Part shown: piece by piece, positions 1 through 10,450 of the stretch
Layout: every line of letters begins with the position of its first letter
Position numbering within the stretch: the first letter of the stretch is position 1
DNA from: Irpex lacteus
Taxonomy: Eukaryota > Basidiomycota > Agaricomycetes > Polyporales > Irpicaceae
DNA length: 64,000 bases
Reading direction: 5' to 3'
Assembly (NCBI GenBank): GCA_001986395.2
Contig: MQVO02000033.1
Coordinates: forward strand, 124,001-188,000
Position numbers and translations under genes: made by a program
The notes under the pieces: generated by a model
Told to the model about the DNA's origin: nothing
Database searches by the model: none
What the model saw: the letters and a program-made list of their open reading frames with translations, nothing else

Positions 1-2
1 CC

Positions 3-293
3 GTCATCAACAGACCGAGGTTATTCATCAAGCCTGCGGATCTGAACTTGAATCTGGACCCCCCTCCTGCCGAGACGAAACCATGGGATCCTAACGTGGA
101 TGTTGTCTCGAAGGGCATGCTCCTTCGACGACCCGGAGGGGTTAACGTTGTCTGTGTGAGATGTGGAGGCAAGAGCGAGACAATATTGAACAGAGGTGCT
201 GCTACCCATGTATCCTTCCGCTGGAAGCCTTGGGAAACATTGTGGTCGACGAGATGTGTATGCGGAGGTGCTTGGATTCGTATACCCCTGTAG
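3..293 (+). CDS. MED16: Mediator complex subunit 16, C-terminal end (partial)
   Basis: The reading frame is open from the window edge to a stop at 291-293, so only the last 96 codons are present. The end of the protein has a Cys-rich pattern: CVRCGG, then a spaced WKPW...W segment, then CVCGGAW and a terminal RIPL. Metazoan and fungal MED16/Sin4 proteins end in the same way, with two CxxC/CxCGG-like pairs around conserved tryptophans. MED16 is a tail-module subunit of Mediator in the nucleus and links activators to RNA polymerase II. The family call is from memory of this C-terminal signature; the WD40 part expected upstream lies outside the window. No intron is needed in the visible part. 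Confidence 0.75.
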   Translation, partial: VINRPRLFIKPADLNLNLDPPPAETKPWDPNVDVVSKGMLLRRPGGVNVVCVRCGGKSETILNRGAATHVSFRWKPWETLWSTRCVCGGAWIRIPL

Positions 294-488
294 TATCGTA
301 GTAACTTTGACGCCTGCCATATATGGACGGCTGTGCTTCTACTAAACGCCCAAAATCTTTTGTTGATCCCGGATTTGGTAGGCGTGGGAATATATCAGCT
401 ACAACTGCATAGGTCGTCAAGCCACCGTCGGCGCACGCTCAGACTCGCCGACCACAGGCAAAAGTACGTCGTCCCTCAAGATCCCCTA

Positions 489-1757
489 ATGGCCCCCTCA
501 ACAACGTGCGTAGTCCATCCGAAATGCTGCTGCTGCGACGATGCTGATGATTACTTGCTCGTTGTAGTGTCCCGACGGTCGCGGTTAGTGCTCTGTGGCC
601 CTACACATCCTCCATGGCGAAGTTCTGACCGTGCATCTGGTTATCTTATATTTGGATCATTTAGGACATCGAAGTCCCGGAGACTCTCCTCAAGAAGAGG
701 AAGCAAAACGAAAAGGCTCGGGAGGAGCGATTGGCCAAGGCTGCGGCTGCCCGTAAGGTGAGTACACGATGTCTATGCGTTTAACTCTTTCGAGTAGAAT
801 TGTAGTTTGCTGTGATGCATAACAACCCCTTTCATGGCTAGCTGGACTTTCGTTTCATCAATGCTGCCTGAAATATACCATCTTTCGGGACTGAGCTTTT
901 CATTCTTGGTTTAACTTCTTCATGATCAGTAACTGGTCTTTGGAGCAGGAACTCACATACTCTTCTCTCTCAGGCTTCCAGGGCCAAGCGTGTGGTTGTC
1001 TTCAAGAGGGCTGAGAAGTATGTCAAGGAGTACTTGGAGCAGGAGAAGGAGGAGATTCGCCTGAAGCGGGCTGCCCGTGCTGCTGGTGACTTCTACGTCC
1101 CCGCACAGCCAAAGGTTTACTTCGTTATCCGTATCCGTGGGTGAGTACGCGCTTTGCTTTTATGGAAAGGAAGACTTACTAAACTTCATTTAGTATTAAC
1201 GAGATTGCTCCCAAGCCCCGCAAGATCTTGCAGCTCCTCCGTCTGCTCCAGATCAACAACGGTGTCTTCGTCAAGGTGACCAAGGCCACCGAGCAGATGC
1301 TCCGTCTCGTTGAGCCCTACGTTACCTACGGGTATGTATTCCACTCAATGTGTATCGCAACCGAAAATCTGACATCGGATTAGCGAGCCCAACCTGAAGT
1401 CCGTCCGTGAACTTATCTACAAGCGCGGCTACGGCAAGGTCAACAAGCAGCGTGTTCCCCTTTCCAACAACCAGGTCATCGAGGAGGCACTCGGCAAGTA
1501 CGACATCCTCTCCGTCGAGGATCTCGTCCACGAGATCTTCACCGTTGGCCCTAACTTCAAGCAGGTGTGTATCTACGTGTATCATGATGAACTTCCATGT
1601 CTTACAGGTATTGCAGGCTGCCAACTTCCTCTGGCCCTTCAAGCTCTCCAACCCCACTGGCGGCTGGAGAACGCGCAAATTCAAGCACTACGTCCAGGGT
1701 GGTGACTTCGGCAACCGGGAAACCAACATCAACAAGCTCATCAGACAGGTGAACTAA
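489..1757 (+). CDS. RPL7: 60S ribosomal protein L7 (uL30)
   Basis: Spliced reading gives a complete uL30 protein of the large cytosolic ribosomal subunit. Exons are about 489-509, 665-757, 974-1140, 1194-1331, 1384-1565 and 1616-1757. Family landmarks are the basic N-terminal helix ([10 protein letters not shown]), FVIRIRGIN at the exon 3/4 junction, [49 protein letters not shown] and the terminal [15 protein letters not shown]. The second intron (758-973, 216 nt) is about four times longer than the others and appears to carry a box C/D snoRNA. The first exon is the least certain part: the phase into exon 2 forces a GTAGTC donor at 510 rather than the better-looking GTGCGT at 506. The family call is very secure. 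Confidence 0.95.
805..900 (+). ncRNA. Candidate box C/D snoRNA in RPL7 intron 2 (snR39/snR59/U32-like)
   Basis: This lies within the unusually long second intron of RPL7. Seen: a C-box-like GTGATGC at 812-818, a D box CTGA at 891-894 and, directly upstream of it, ACCATCTTTCGGG at 877-889. That 13-mer is an exact antisense of the conserved 25S rRNA stretch CCCGAAAGAUGGU. Known: yeast RPL7A and RPL7B introns host snR39 and snR59, which guide 2'-O-methylation of 25S A807 in that same stretch, and vertebrate U32 carries a similar guide. Weak points: the C box has one mismatch, I see no strong terminal stem, and the N+5 rule from this D box points to the G just before GAAAG rather than to A807. 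Boundaries are approximate. Confidence 0.6.
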
Positions 1758-2174
1758 GTTGTATCTTTGTATTACTCGGTGGTGGGGTCTCGTCCGCGTC
1801 GCTCTACGACTTTGCGGATGTCCGTCGGATAGGTCATACGTCGCGGGGTTTGCTTGGCATGCATCATTCCCTCTTTCATATTTTAGTTCTTCTTCCCTTG
1901 TATGCCCTATGTGACAAAACAAATCTGCTGTGCATGCCATGATGTTTTCGCTGTGATTAATGTCGCCCTGGTTTGAGCGGAGATGTGAAAATGTGAGTTT
2001 TGAGTTACTGCGACGGTGCCGGACGGTGTACGTCTGAGCCTGAGCTTGCGTCAGTTACCGCCGCGGCGAGTCAGCTTCGTCTCTCACCGCCATGACATCG
2101 CCATTCAAGTCTCTAGCTTTTGCCTCTCAACTCTTGCAGGGGCCATAAACCTTGTGCATTGAAGATTGCTAACC
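1758..2174. other. Intergenic, RPL7 3' region and promoter of next gene
   Basis: There is no gene here. It should hold the RPL7 3' UTR and the upstream region of the next plus-strand gene. The only open frames are short antisense reads. Confidence 0.6.
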
Positions 2175-3454
2175 ATGAGGGGTAAATTGACGCGAGCACA
2201 AGCTTCCAGCAGTCGGGCAGATCCACAGGAGGATTCGAGCTCTAAAGCAGATCGTCAAGTCAATTCCCTCCTACACACTCTCCGGTACGTCTCTCACTGG
2301 AGATATAACCTTAAATCCTGACTCAGTAACACAGAGGCGAGCAGTTTCGTCACTCGCAAAATGTGAGCAAGTCAAAGCTACGCATATCCAACGAGTTAGG
2401 CTATAAGCTGCCTACTCTCCCGCTTTCGCAAATCTTCGGCGAGGCAAACGGGAACGACATCGCACCTGTTCAACCTGCACCATTTCGTGCTCCTGACGAG
2501 CCTGGCCATCGACCGCGAAATAGACCACCTATCACTCTGATCGAGGGTGTGCCTACGTATGCTTACCCCAATGGTGCTGTTCCAGGGCCTGCACCACCGA
2601 AGAGCTGGAGTGCGCTGTTCGACCGTGACCGGCTCGACGAGAGGGATACATCTGAATGGCGCAGGAATGCGCTCTCGTTATTTTTCTCCCATGTTCCCCT
2701 ACCCTCCGCAAGACCGGACAGTTCGATACCGTCGTTGTCCAATCTGTGCATGCGAGTGTTGCTCAAATACTGCCCCTCGCCAGAAGACCTTTCTGAGTGC
2801 GCCCCATTCATATCCCCTCATTTGCGCCGGGACTTCATACGGTGGTGCGCGATCCACCTACCGCTTCCAATGGCAAAACTGTATGCGCTGTGTTCAGATG
2901 TAGGACACGTCGACGGGGAGCTGATTATAGTCGGGCCCGAGGCATCTTTCAGGCTCGATCGCATACGAAGGCCCCAAGGCAAAAAATGGGTGAATCCATC
3001 TGCTCTAGCCGAAGAGGAGGAGGAATGGGACATCGAAAGTTTCGATCAAAATGAAGAACGTGTACCGGCTCAGGAAGAGGACGAGGATTGGGACAGGGCA
3101 TCGTCAGATCTACCACCTCCTCTCGTCAGCCTTGTTCTTCTGAGAACACACTTATCGGTGCCCTCTGCACTGCCTCCAACTCTTACCCATGTGGCTCTCC
3201 TTGCTCTCCCTCGTCCCATTCACATACATCATCTTCCACCCGTATGTCCGCTCATTGAGGTTCTTGATCTGTCGTTCAACGGATGGCTATCCGAATCTTC
3301 TGGCGAGGGGACCTTTGATCGCATAGAGTGGAAGCGATGGCGTAATCTGAGAGTGCTTGGACTACGAGATTGTGGGGTCACAGTAGGAAAGGTAGAAAAG
3401 ATCAATGAGCAGAGATGGACTGATGTCGAGATCATTGGGATGCAGGAGGTGTAG
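2175..3454 (+). CDS. Hypothetical protein with a C-terminal leucine-rich segment
   Basis: Two exons (2175-2284 and 2335-3454; GTACGT donor, ACACAG acceptor) give about 409 residues in one frame. The ATG at 2175 is chosen because the long downstream frame otherwise has only a GTG start, and the phases match exactly. No family is recognised. Features are a polar N-terminus rich in Ser and Arg, a proline-rich stretch (ITLIEGVPTYAYPNGAVPGP), an acidic run around residue 265-290 (EEEEEWDIESFDQ), and a C-terminal third with leucine-rich-repeat spacing (LTHVALLALP, LIEVLDLSFNGW, NLRVLGLRDCG). The last segment suggests two or three degenerate LRRs and hence protein binding. Probably a fungal-specific cytosolic or nuclear protein; the function is unknown. 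Confidence 0.7.
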
Positions 3455-3788
3455 CTTTGTGGGTCTGTAAGTGGACTTTAAATTTTAACGTAGGCGATTG
3501 GACTTTATTTAGCTGACGAGCTTGCCCGCCGTTCAGTATATGTGTACTTGCCCTTATGTTGCACTTTGCGAGAAGAATTATCTGACTGGCACTCCTACTA
3601 GTATAACAGCAGCAAGTGTCATTCCACTGTCTCATCTCAGTGATCTACGTAACGATCTCGAAGGACAGACTAGATCAAAGTCGAAACGTTCATTGCCTCA
3701 TCTGGAAGGTCATCGAATCTAGCGCTCCTGGCTTGAGCAGGGGCTACGAGGGATATAATACACAGCAGTAGAATAAATAAACTAATGG
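3455..3788. other. Convergent 3' intergenic region
   Basis: This separates the stops of a plus-strand and a minus-strand gene. No coding or RNA signal was recognised. Confidence 0.5.
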
Positions 3789-4590
3789 TTAACACGGCGA
3801 AGGGGTTTCATCTGGTTTGGAACTCGCCCCGCTATTGTCCTCGGCATTCTGGTGGGATGACTGTTTGATGCTTCTGGAACGGATGAAAGTACGGAAGACC
3901 TTAGAAGTGACGCCTTCTGAGACCATCTTGCTTTCCGCTTTCCACAGTTTGGTACGCGACCGTGTAAGCGGCCCTTGCGTGGTCGAAGTCCTTTTTCGGA
4001 GCTTTGATTCATAGGTTTCGAGTTGTAGTCGGAACCCAAGGTTTGGACAGGCGATAGTGCGTTTCTCCCTGACGAGGTCCAGTGCTTCGTCCGCAGTCAT
4101 GTTGTGGGCTGCGATAAGATATGCGCACACAACGGTTGCTGATCGCGATATACCCATGAGGCAGTGGACCTAGTTGATAAATAACATTACATGCTGAACT
4201 TCCTGGTTTTCTCTTAAGAGGAATCGTAGATGTTAAACTCACAAGGACTTTATTCGTTTCGTTCTCTTGCAGGGCGGCGGTTATGAACTCTGTCGTCTGC
4301 TCTAGGTGTTGTAGAATGTTCGCCGTCGATGTGTCCTGCAGCACGACATGCAGTCTCTTGATGTGAGCAGGGCAGTTCGCCGGCGTGAAGTCCATGACGG
4401 AGACCATGTGTGTGATGCCCAATCTCTCCAATTCAGCGTTGTCAGTCGCGGTCGTGTAATTGGATAGATACAGGCGTGGTACGATGAGTGATACATTGCT
4501 TATTCCTGTCCGTCTGGCCATGATAGCAGGCAGCAATGCTTTGACCGCGGCGACTCTGGCTGAATCGGCAGGATCTAATGTGTCCGACAT
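3789..4590 (-). CDS. Dual-specificity protein phosphatase
   Basis: Two exons (4243-4590 and 3789-4169, intron GTGAGT...CTAG) join in phase 0 into 242 residues. The junction rebuilds the cysteine-phosphatase signature VHCLMGISRSATVV (HCx5R). The general-acid aspartate is in VVLQDTSTANI, about 30 residues upstream, the usual DSP spacing. The first 35 residues precede the DSP fold, which opens with VPRLYLSNY. After the catalytic domain there is a basic, Ser/Thr-rich tail of about 90 residues with no recognised domain. The start at 4590 (MSDTLDP) is the first ATG that leaves a normal DSP N-terminus; an in-frame upstream ATG would add a hydrophobic stretch that reads like UTR. The substrate cannot be inferred; the tail may direct localisation. 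Confidence 0.88.
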
Positions 4591-5209
4591 GATAATGGAA
4601 ACCTGATGTAAGTATAGTGAGTAAAGAATAAGTAAGTAAACGTAGGCATAAAGAGATACGCACAAGGGAGACTGGTCGAGGAAGGACCCAAGGACAAGCG
4701 GAAGGGGCTGTGCTGTGCTCATTGGCACTAGACTTTGATACCCCTCATCAGGAAGGACGCAATAGCACTAACCCCGCGAGACACGGAACTGCATTCAGGC
4801 CTTTGTGTGACCCTGAACGTTCAGCTTATACTCACTGCAGACTCGAGCTCAGTCGAACATGATCGTGACAGAAGTTCTCATCTGAGGTACCAGGATAGTA
4901 AGCAGAGGCTGGTTCAAACTTCACGAGCCTAAGCGGTTGCCCAATTCGGGAAGGTCCTGCAGTGGTTCAATACGGTACTTATACTTAGGGATGTCTCAAC
5001 TGTCAAAGGCATGATAGCGAAAGATAGCATTGTGAGAGAACAGCGTTACTGCATGGATACAAATGTTTTGTGCGAGTGGGGATGTGTGTTGTGGCAGATA
5101 TTGCAAAAGAATTAGTGATGTTACTTGGAAAAAACAAGGCCCAATAAAGTACAGGGGGGACTTGTGTATGCGTGCGGTGCTGGTATTACAGGCCCACCTG
5201 TGCAAGAGG
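4591..5209. other. Intergenic region between two minus-strand genes
   Basis: This holds the phosphatase promoter on one side and the NAA25 3' UTR on the other. Short frames here show no family resemblance, and I saw no RNA gene. Confidence 0.5.
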
Positions 5210-8200
5210 TTATGCGGCGTATGTTTTAGCGATCTTCGCGCTTCCACTTGAGATGCCTTCGAAGACGGCTTTGCGAGAATCCACCACTCGCTTGGCGATA
5301 TTGACTATTGAGTCGTGATCCAACTGTAGCGAAGTTGTCAACATGAGCATAATGAGTGACCGAGAATATTAAAAATACACAAACCTTCGTAGAATCCTCA
5401 AGATCCTTGCAGGCATCTATGATAGCGGAACGCGCCGCGGAATCGGCTTGTGTCTCTGCAGTCTTCTTAAGCTCTGCGGACAGGTAGTTGAGCACTTCTA
5501 CTGCGTTAGTACGAATATCCTTAATGGACTGGACGAGCTGTTTGGAAACGGAGCAAGGGTTAATGGTAACGATCGAGAGTGTACACTGTAATACAACTAC
5601 TGACCTGGCTGAGCTTGTGCGTCTTGACAACGGCAGAAGGCTTGAAGCGGGTGATGACGACGTTCAAGATCAGGTACGCCTCTTGCGTCAATGCAACTAT
5701 ATGCAGAAGCTCAGGAGGAAGTGCTGAGCTACCGAGTGCAGCATCAAAGCGCTCTTTCATGTCTACAACTAGAGGTGAGAAACCACCAAACATTTCAGCA
5801 CTTTTGTCTGTGAACTCACTGTTGAAGAACTTCGTGATAGTCTCCGAAGGCTCCTGAACAGCCGGAGCCTCCTCGTCCTTCTTTGTTTGACCGTTCGAGC
5901 CGTTCTCAGGTGTGGGTGGTAAGATACCTTTCAACTGCGGGCCACCCTTGAGCTCGCTGAGTCGTGCGACTTCTGACATAACCTGGGATGGGGGCGGCCG
6001 TACGTAATTGTGGTGCGGCTCGAGCCAGTTCCCGAGGGCGTGTGCGAACTCGAACAGTGCGACTTCGTCCGAAGTGAGCTAGGGACAGTGACTGAGCGTC
6101 AGTAATTCAGACAGTGGACATAAGAGAAGTAGGGTACCTCCTCAAGCTCCTCCTCCTGCTTCTCAGCTACCCGCAGACGGATGGGTCCCTTACCGACGTT
6201 GCCAATATGTGGCTTCGGTCTGTCACCTATCAGGAGCTTATCTTCTACCGTATCATCAATATCACTAGCTTGCTGGAACGCCCGGATGTAAATCTTGAGG
6301 AACGCAGACAACCATCCTTGCTGTATCGCAGCATTAGTACAACCTGCTAGAAACAAACCTGATTTGACTCACATTGGGCGTCTTGCCGAACTGCCGCGTC
6401 TGCTTCTCGAACGATGGGCTATCGTGAGGCTGGAAGTTTGGTATTATGTCAAAGTCCCGGTTGTCGTGGTGTACTGTATCGAGAGTCACATTTACGCCCA
6501 GTGAGAGTGAGTATGGGAGACTTACGACGGTCAAAGATGAACTTCAGCTCTATCAGCTCCATGTCGACGAGCTCGATGTTGAGGATCTCGTGCGCCAGCC
6601 TCATTCGTACGTGCTCAACCTTCATCAAGTCCCTCTGCAAGGAGTTCTCCAGATGGTCCTCCAACGCAGAAAATTCGGGAATCTGCCAAGTGATGGTTAA
6701 GGCTGGGCACAACAGAAATAGCTAAACGAGTACTTACCTGAGTGTACTTCTCTTGTAGGAATGCCCGGACGATGAACTCGGATGTCTGGTCAAGAAATTC
6801 AGCATTGCTGGCGAACGTGCATAAATATTGATGCCTACATCGTTTGCGTTGGCAACATAGATCTGGCTTGCCTCCATGCACTCGTTGGAGTAGGTGAGAT
6901 CACCGAGCGAGGATAGTGCAAAGGCGGACGCCCGTGACAGGACTAGATGCGATAAAGTGTCTGTCTGAACCTGCTTCAAGTGGAGAGCACGATACTGCTC
7001 CAGAGCCAAGGAGGGCGCGCCTATCATTAATCGTAGCCAGTGTTAGTCATCTCCACAAACACTCTAAACAAAGCGGCGCACCAAGCAGGAGATATATCCT
7101 GATCAACATCAACTTCGCGTGGTAAGAGTCCTTGCTCTTGTTGACGGCAAAGTCAAGCAGAGCAGCAGCATTATACAGATACTTCAACTCTTTCTGACCC
7201 GTCAGCGTCCACAGACTGACGAACGTCTGTCCGGCAAGGATGGCAAAGTCGTCTGCCGGTTGACGTTCAGTCTCAGGAAGACCGGCTCCGAACTTGAGCC
7301 CGGCGAAGTAGGCTTCAACGTATTGCTTGGCGAGGGCAGTTTCTGAGTCGACTGTTAGTGAAGAGGCGGGAGTAATGTAGCGGAGGAGTTTGAATGCGTT
7401 GATGGAGCGGCGGAGACCGTCTTGGTTTTCCTATGGAGTATGTTCAGTACATCGTGTAGATATTAGAAGCTGCGTACGTACGGAAGAGATAGTCGCACGT
7501 TGCTGAAGATACGACTTCCACTTTTCTGCGTCATCGCCCTTGAACAGTACGGCGTATGGCTGCAAATCTTCGTATGCGCAGGTCTTGTCGCCAAAGTTTT
7601 CGAAGTAAGACTCAGCCAACGTATATAGGCTTTCAGGATCTGATCTCGCGCGTCAGTATTTTCTTTTGAGCAGGTATATAACATAACACGGTTAAACGGA
7701 CCTGTCGACAGACCGTGACTAAGTGCTCTCTTCTCGAGTTCAAGAAGGGCTAGGGGTGCCGAACGATCGCGTAGGCCGTCCTTGTCTGCGATCTGAGCAA
7801 AGAATTGCTGAGATTTCGCCAAGTTGGACTTGTACTCTTCAGATGTCTCTGCACTTGCTTCGCCTTCCAGCCCTGCAAAAGTGGCATCCAAGACGGATAG
7901 GAACTCGAGCCAATTGCGATCTCTACAAGGAAATGTGTCAGTACTTATCATAATTATAAGAAAGTATGGTGTAATGTGGAGACTGACTCCTTCTCCAAGA
8001 TACGCTTCTGTGCTCGCTCGCCTTCCTCCTTGACGCTCCCTTTGAGTTTCCAGATATCCCTTCTAAGTTCATCCACGCTCAAGCTCGTGTTCGCGATAGC
8101 CTGGCCGATCTCGCTTGACAATAATGTCGTAGCCTCGTCCCAGAGTTGCAATTCCTTCAGAACGACAAGATGGATGTAGAACCGGTCTGCACTGTAATAG

Positions 8201-9077
8201 GACGGTGTGGGAGCTGAAGTGATCAGTCTGTGAGCGAGTTTGAAGAGGACAGGGCGCAATGCTTCTGGCGTGGCTGGATCGTTGGCCTACGGTGGGTAGA
8301 TTGCTGATGGTAAGATCGAACTGAGTAAACCAATTCTGCGAGAGGCTCTCACCTGAAGGACTGCACAGAAGATAGACCAGAAGAGGTAACGCTCTTCTTT
8401 GAATTGCTTGTGAAGCTTCGTGGCAACCTAGACGATGCCCAGGTTAGTCGCATATATGAAGTAGTATGGTCGAGCGATATCTCGGGTGGTACGTACCTGC
8501 TGGGCTGCCTTCCAGTTCGCTACACGAACGTTTACATTGAATACGTTGACTCCGAGCTCTTCATTGGAGGGTTGCTGTTTCCATGCTGTCTCGTACATAG
8601 ATATAATATCCAGATCTGACGATGGAAGCAAAGTTGCATGAAAGGGACGACAAGGCAAGTCACTGTAGCACTTACGTCTACCCAGTCCACGAAGAACATG
8701 CGACATGGCATTCAGCACTGATTCGTCAGAGGGTTTTGCGGCCAGCACTTCATCGCACAAGACTAATGATTCTTCCACTTTTTGAGTGCGAACTAGAGCC
8801 AGTGCTTTCAAAGCCTACGCCCGAGGCCATACTCAGTACTAAGACAGCATACATGTATACCCCACGCATACCTTGGCCAAGTCATTGTTAGGCTGCTTTT
8901 TGAGGAGCTTCGTACACGCGACAATCGCTGCCTTGCTTGACCCGGAGTCGAGGGCATCTATAGCAGAGATATTGAGCTATTGACAGGACATCTCGCAATG
9001 ACTGGCAGTACGTCGACCAGGTGTAAATGACGCGCACCATAGATTTGACGAATTTGGCGATCGAGTGCAGCGGACAT
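5210..9077 (-). CDS. NAA25: NatB N-terminal acetyltransferase auxiliary subunit (NAA25/Mdm20)
   Basis: A multi-exon gene. The first exon reads MSAALDRQIRQIY, and splicing to an acceptor near 8967 gives DALDSGSSKAAI, then CTKLLKKQPNNDLAK and KALALVRTQKVEESL. This is the TPR-like N-terminus of the Mdm20/NAA25 family. A central exon carries SAPLALLELEKRAL, another landmark of this family. The last exon runs IVNIAKRVVDSRKAVFEGIS and stops at 5210-5212. NAA25 binds the catalytic subunit NAA20 at the ribosome and helps acetylate nascent Met-Asp/Glu/Asn starts. The protein is an extended helical solenoid with no catalytic residues. There are at least ten introns of about 50-70 nt, and the first coding exon is under 40 nt. 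It is divergent from NCE101, with 337 nt between the two start codons. Confidence 0.85.
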
Positions 9078-9414
9078 TTGCGACAGTAAACAGCTTACTC
9101 GCCCAATTCAAGTCGTGGACGTCGTGGATGACGGTGGTGGAAAGGAAAAGGTCGTTCGTAAGACTGGGCACGAGGACCTTGCGGGGACGGAGGACGGGGT
9201 GCTGGCGGGAGGGCGTGCTGTCCAAATTTTGGATCTGCACGAGACGCTGCAGGGATCGGCCGCCTACCCTTGGCTCTTGTCCCGCGTACCGCCGACACGA
9301 CCACCATCCTCGTCTTCGTCTTCGACCACCACGACCCTTGTTCGAGGCCAGAACTTATCCTCGTGCACAACACACGTCCCAACGGCGACATACACACACC
9401 CCGGACGCCTCGGA
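9078..9414. promoter_or_regulatory. Divergent intergenic region NAA25 / NCE101
   Basis: The region lies between two start codons on opposite strands and must hold both promoters. A 198-codon plus-strand frame crosses it, but only its 3' part is real (NCE101 exon 2). No TATA element was obvious. Confidence 0.5.
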
Positions 9415-9661
9415 ATGCCTCTGCTGTCACGGTAAGCAGCTGCATCTGCATGTACATGACCACCAATTGAAGCAATCTCATAGGGTAGCAGACCCTTTGC
9501 TGGGCGTGTTCACAGGCGTGTTGGCTTATCACTTGTACGAAATTAACCCACGCAACAACTTCGCTGAGCGCGACCGGCTCGTTGAGCTCATCAAGTGGAA
9601 GCAAGAGAAAGTTGCCAGACAGCAGGAGGCAGAGGCTCAAGCCAAGCCAGAGACCAAATAG
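9415..9661 (+). CDS. NCE101: Non-classical export protein 1 (Nce101 family)
   Basis: A very short gene with a 17-nt first exon (9415-9431, MPLLS plus two bases) and a second exon at 9484-9661, joined by GTAAGC...ATAG. The product is about 64 residues. It reads LLSRVADPLLGVFTGVLAYHLYE and then LVELIKWKQEK, which matches the yeast Nce101 layout: a short start, one transmembrane segment opening with a DPLL motif, a YxxYE-like end and a charged tail. In yeast Nce101 affects the export of proteins without signal peptides; its mechanism is poorly known. The tail is rich in Glu, Ala and Lys. The exact splice phase and the family layout make the call firm despite the size. Confidence 0.82.
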
Positions 9662-9714
9662 TCGGTTATGAACTCAAGATTGGGCCACTCGAATGCGCTA
9701 CTAGGGGTTGCATT

Positions 9715-10240
9715 TCATGATTGCTTCAATAGCTCTGTCACCATCCTCATTACTCCTACAAACACCTTCTGCTCGTGCTGAGTAGACTCCTCTTCCGGCG
9801 ACTTCTGCAACGCAATGCCGACAATAACGCCCCTCCTCCCACTGTCCAATGCGCCAGCCGCTTCTGCTGTCCAGATGAGAGTGGCGATCTGGGACGCGTA
9901 CAAAGAGTGCAATGTTTGTCCGTGCTCTGATGGAGCTTGTCCGAGAACGGGTGTAAGCTGGATGGAGGGGGAAGGCGGAGGCAGCGAAGGTTCCGAAGGG
10001 TCCGCTGAGGGTTCGGGTGGCAGTAGAGGAGCTGTGTCCGGCATCGTTGCTTGTATCTACACTCAAGTTGGACCGTTAGTCAACGCAGAGGATATAGTAG
10101 GACCTCATTCAGAGACGTACTAAACTGCCCACTTTGCCAAGCTGTGTGACAAGAACAAGTATCTGATCTGCGAATGCCTGTATCACAACATTCGTTTTAA
10201 TCCCTTCCAACTCTCTCGTAAGTTGAGACGTCGTAAGCAT
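9715..10240 (-). CDS. PAC3: Proteasome assembly chaperone 3
   Basis: Two exons (10121-10240 and 9715-10056) meet in phase 0 and give about 153 residues. Exon 1 ends with FADQILVLVTQLGKVGSL, which closely parallels the first beta-strands of human PSMG3/PAC3. Exon 2 has a low-complexity Pro/Ser loop and then LHSLYASQIATLIW and GVIVGIAL, the later strands and helix of the fold. PAC3 works with PAC4 as a small dimer that guides alpha-ring assembly of the 20S proteasome in the cytosol. The proline-rich loop between strands appears longer than in the human protein. The gene is divergent from the WDR59 homologue, with 210 nt between the start codons. Confidence 0.82.
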
Positions 10241-10450
10241 CGTCGAAGTGGTCGGTAGAGAGATTGTAGCAAAGCCGCAGCGCTCATCGACGCACCCGCG
10301 GCCGAGCGATTTGCTGGAGTGATCGCTACCAATATTGTGCCGCCCTCCAAGCTTCACAACTTGGTCTCTGACCATCTCGCGCTCAGACCAATGAATACCG
10401 ACATCGACACATAAACATACAGCGACCTTGCGGTCCTGTCGACTGCCAGC

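Noticed and set aside
9065..9661. 198-codon plus-strand frame as one gene
   Set aside because: Its first part lies over NAA25 exon 1 and the promoter; only the 3' part, spliced from 9415, is NCE101.
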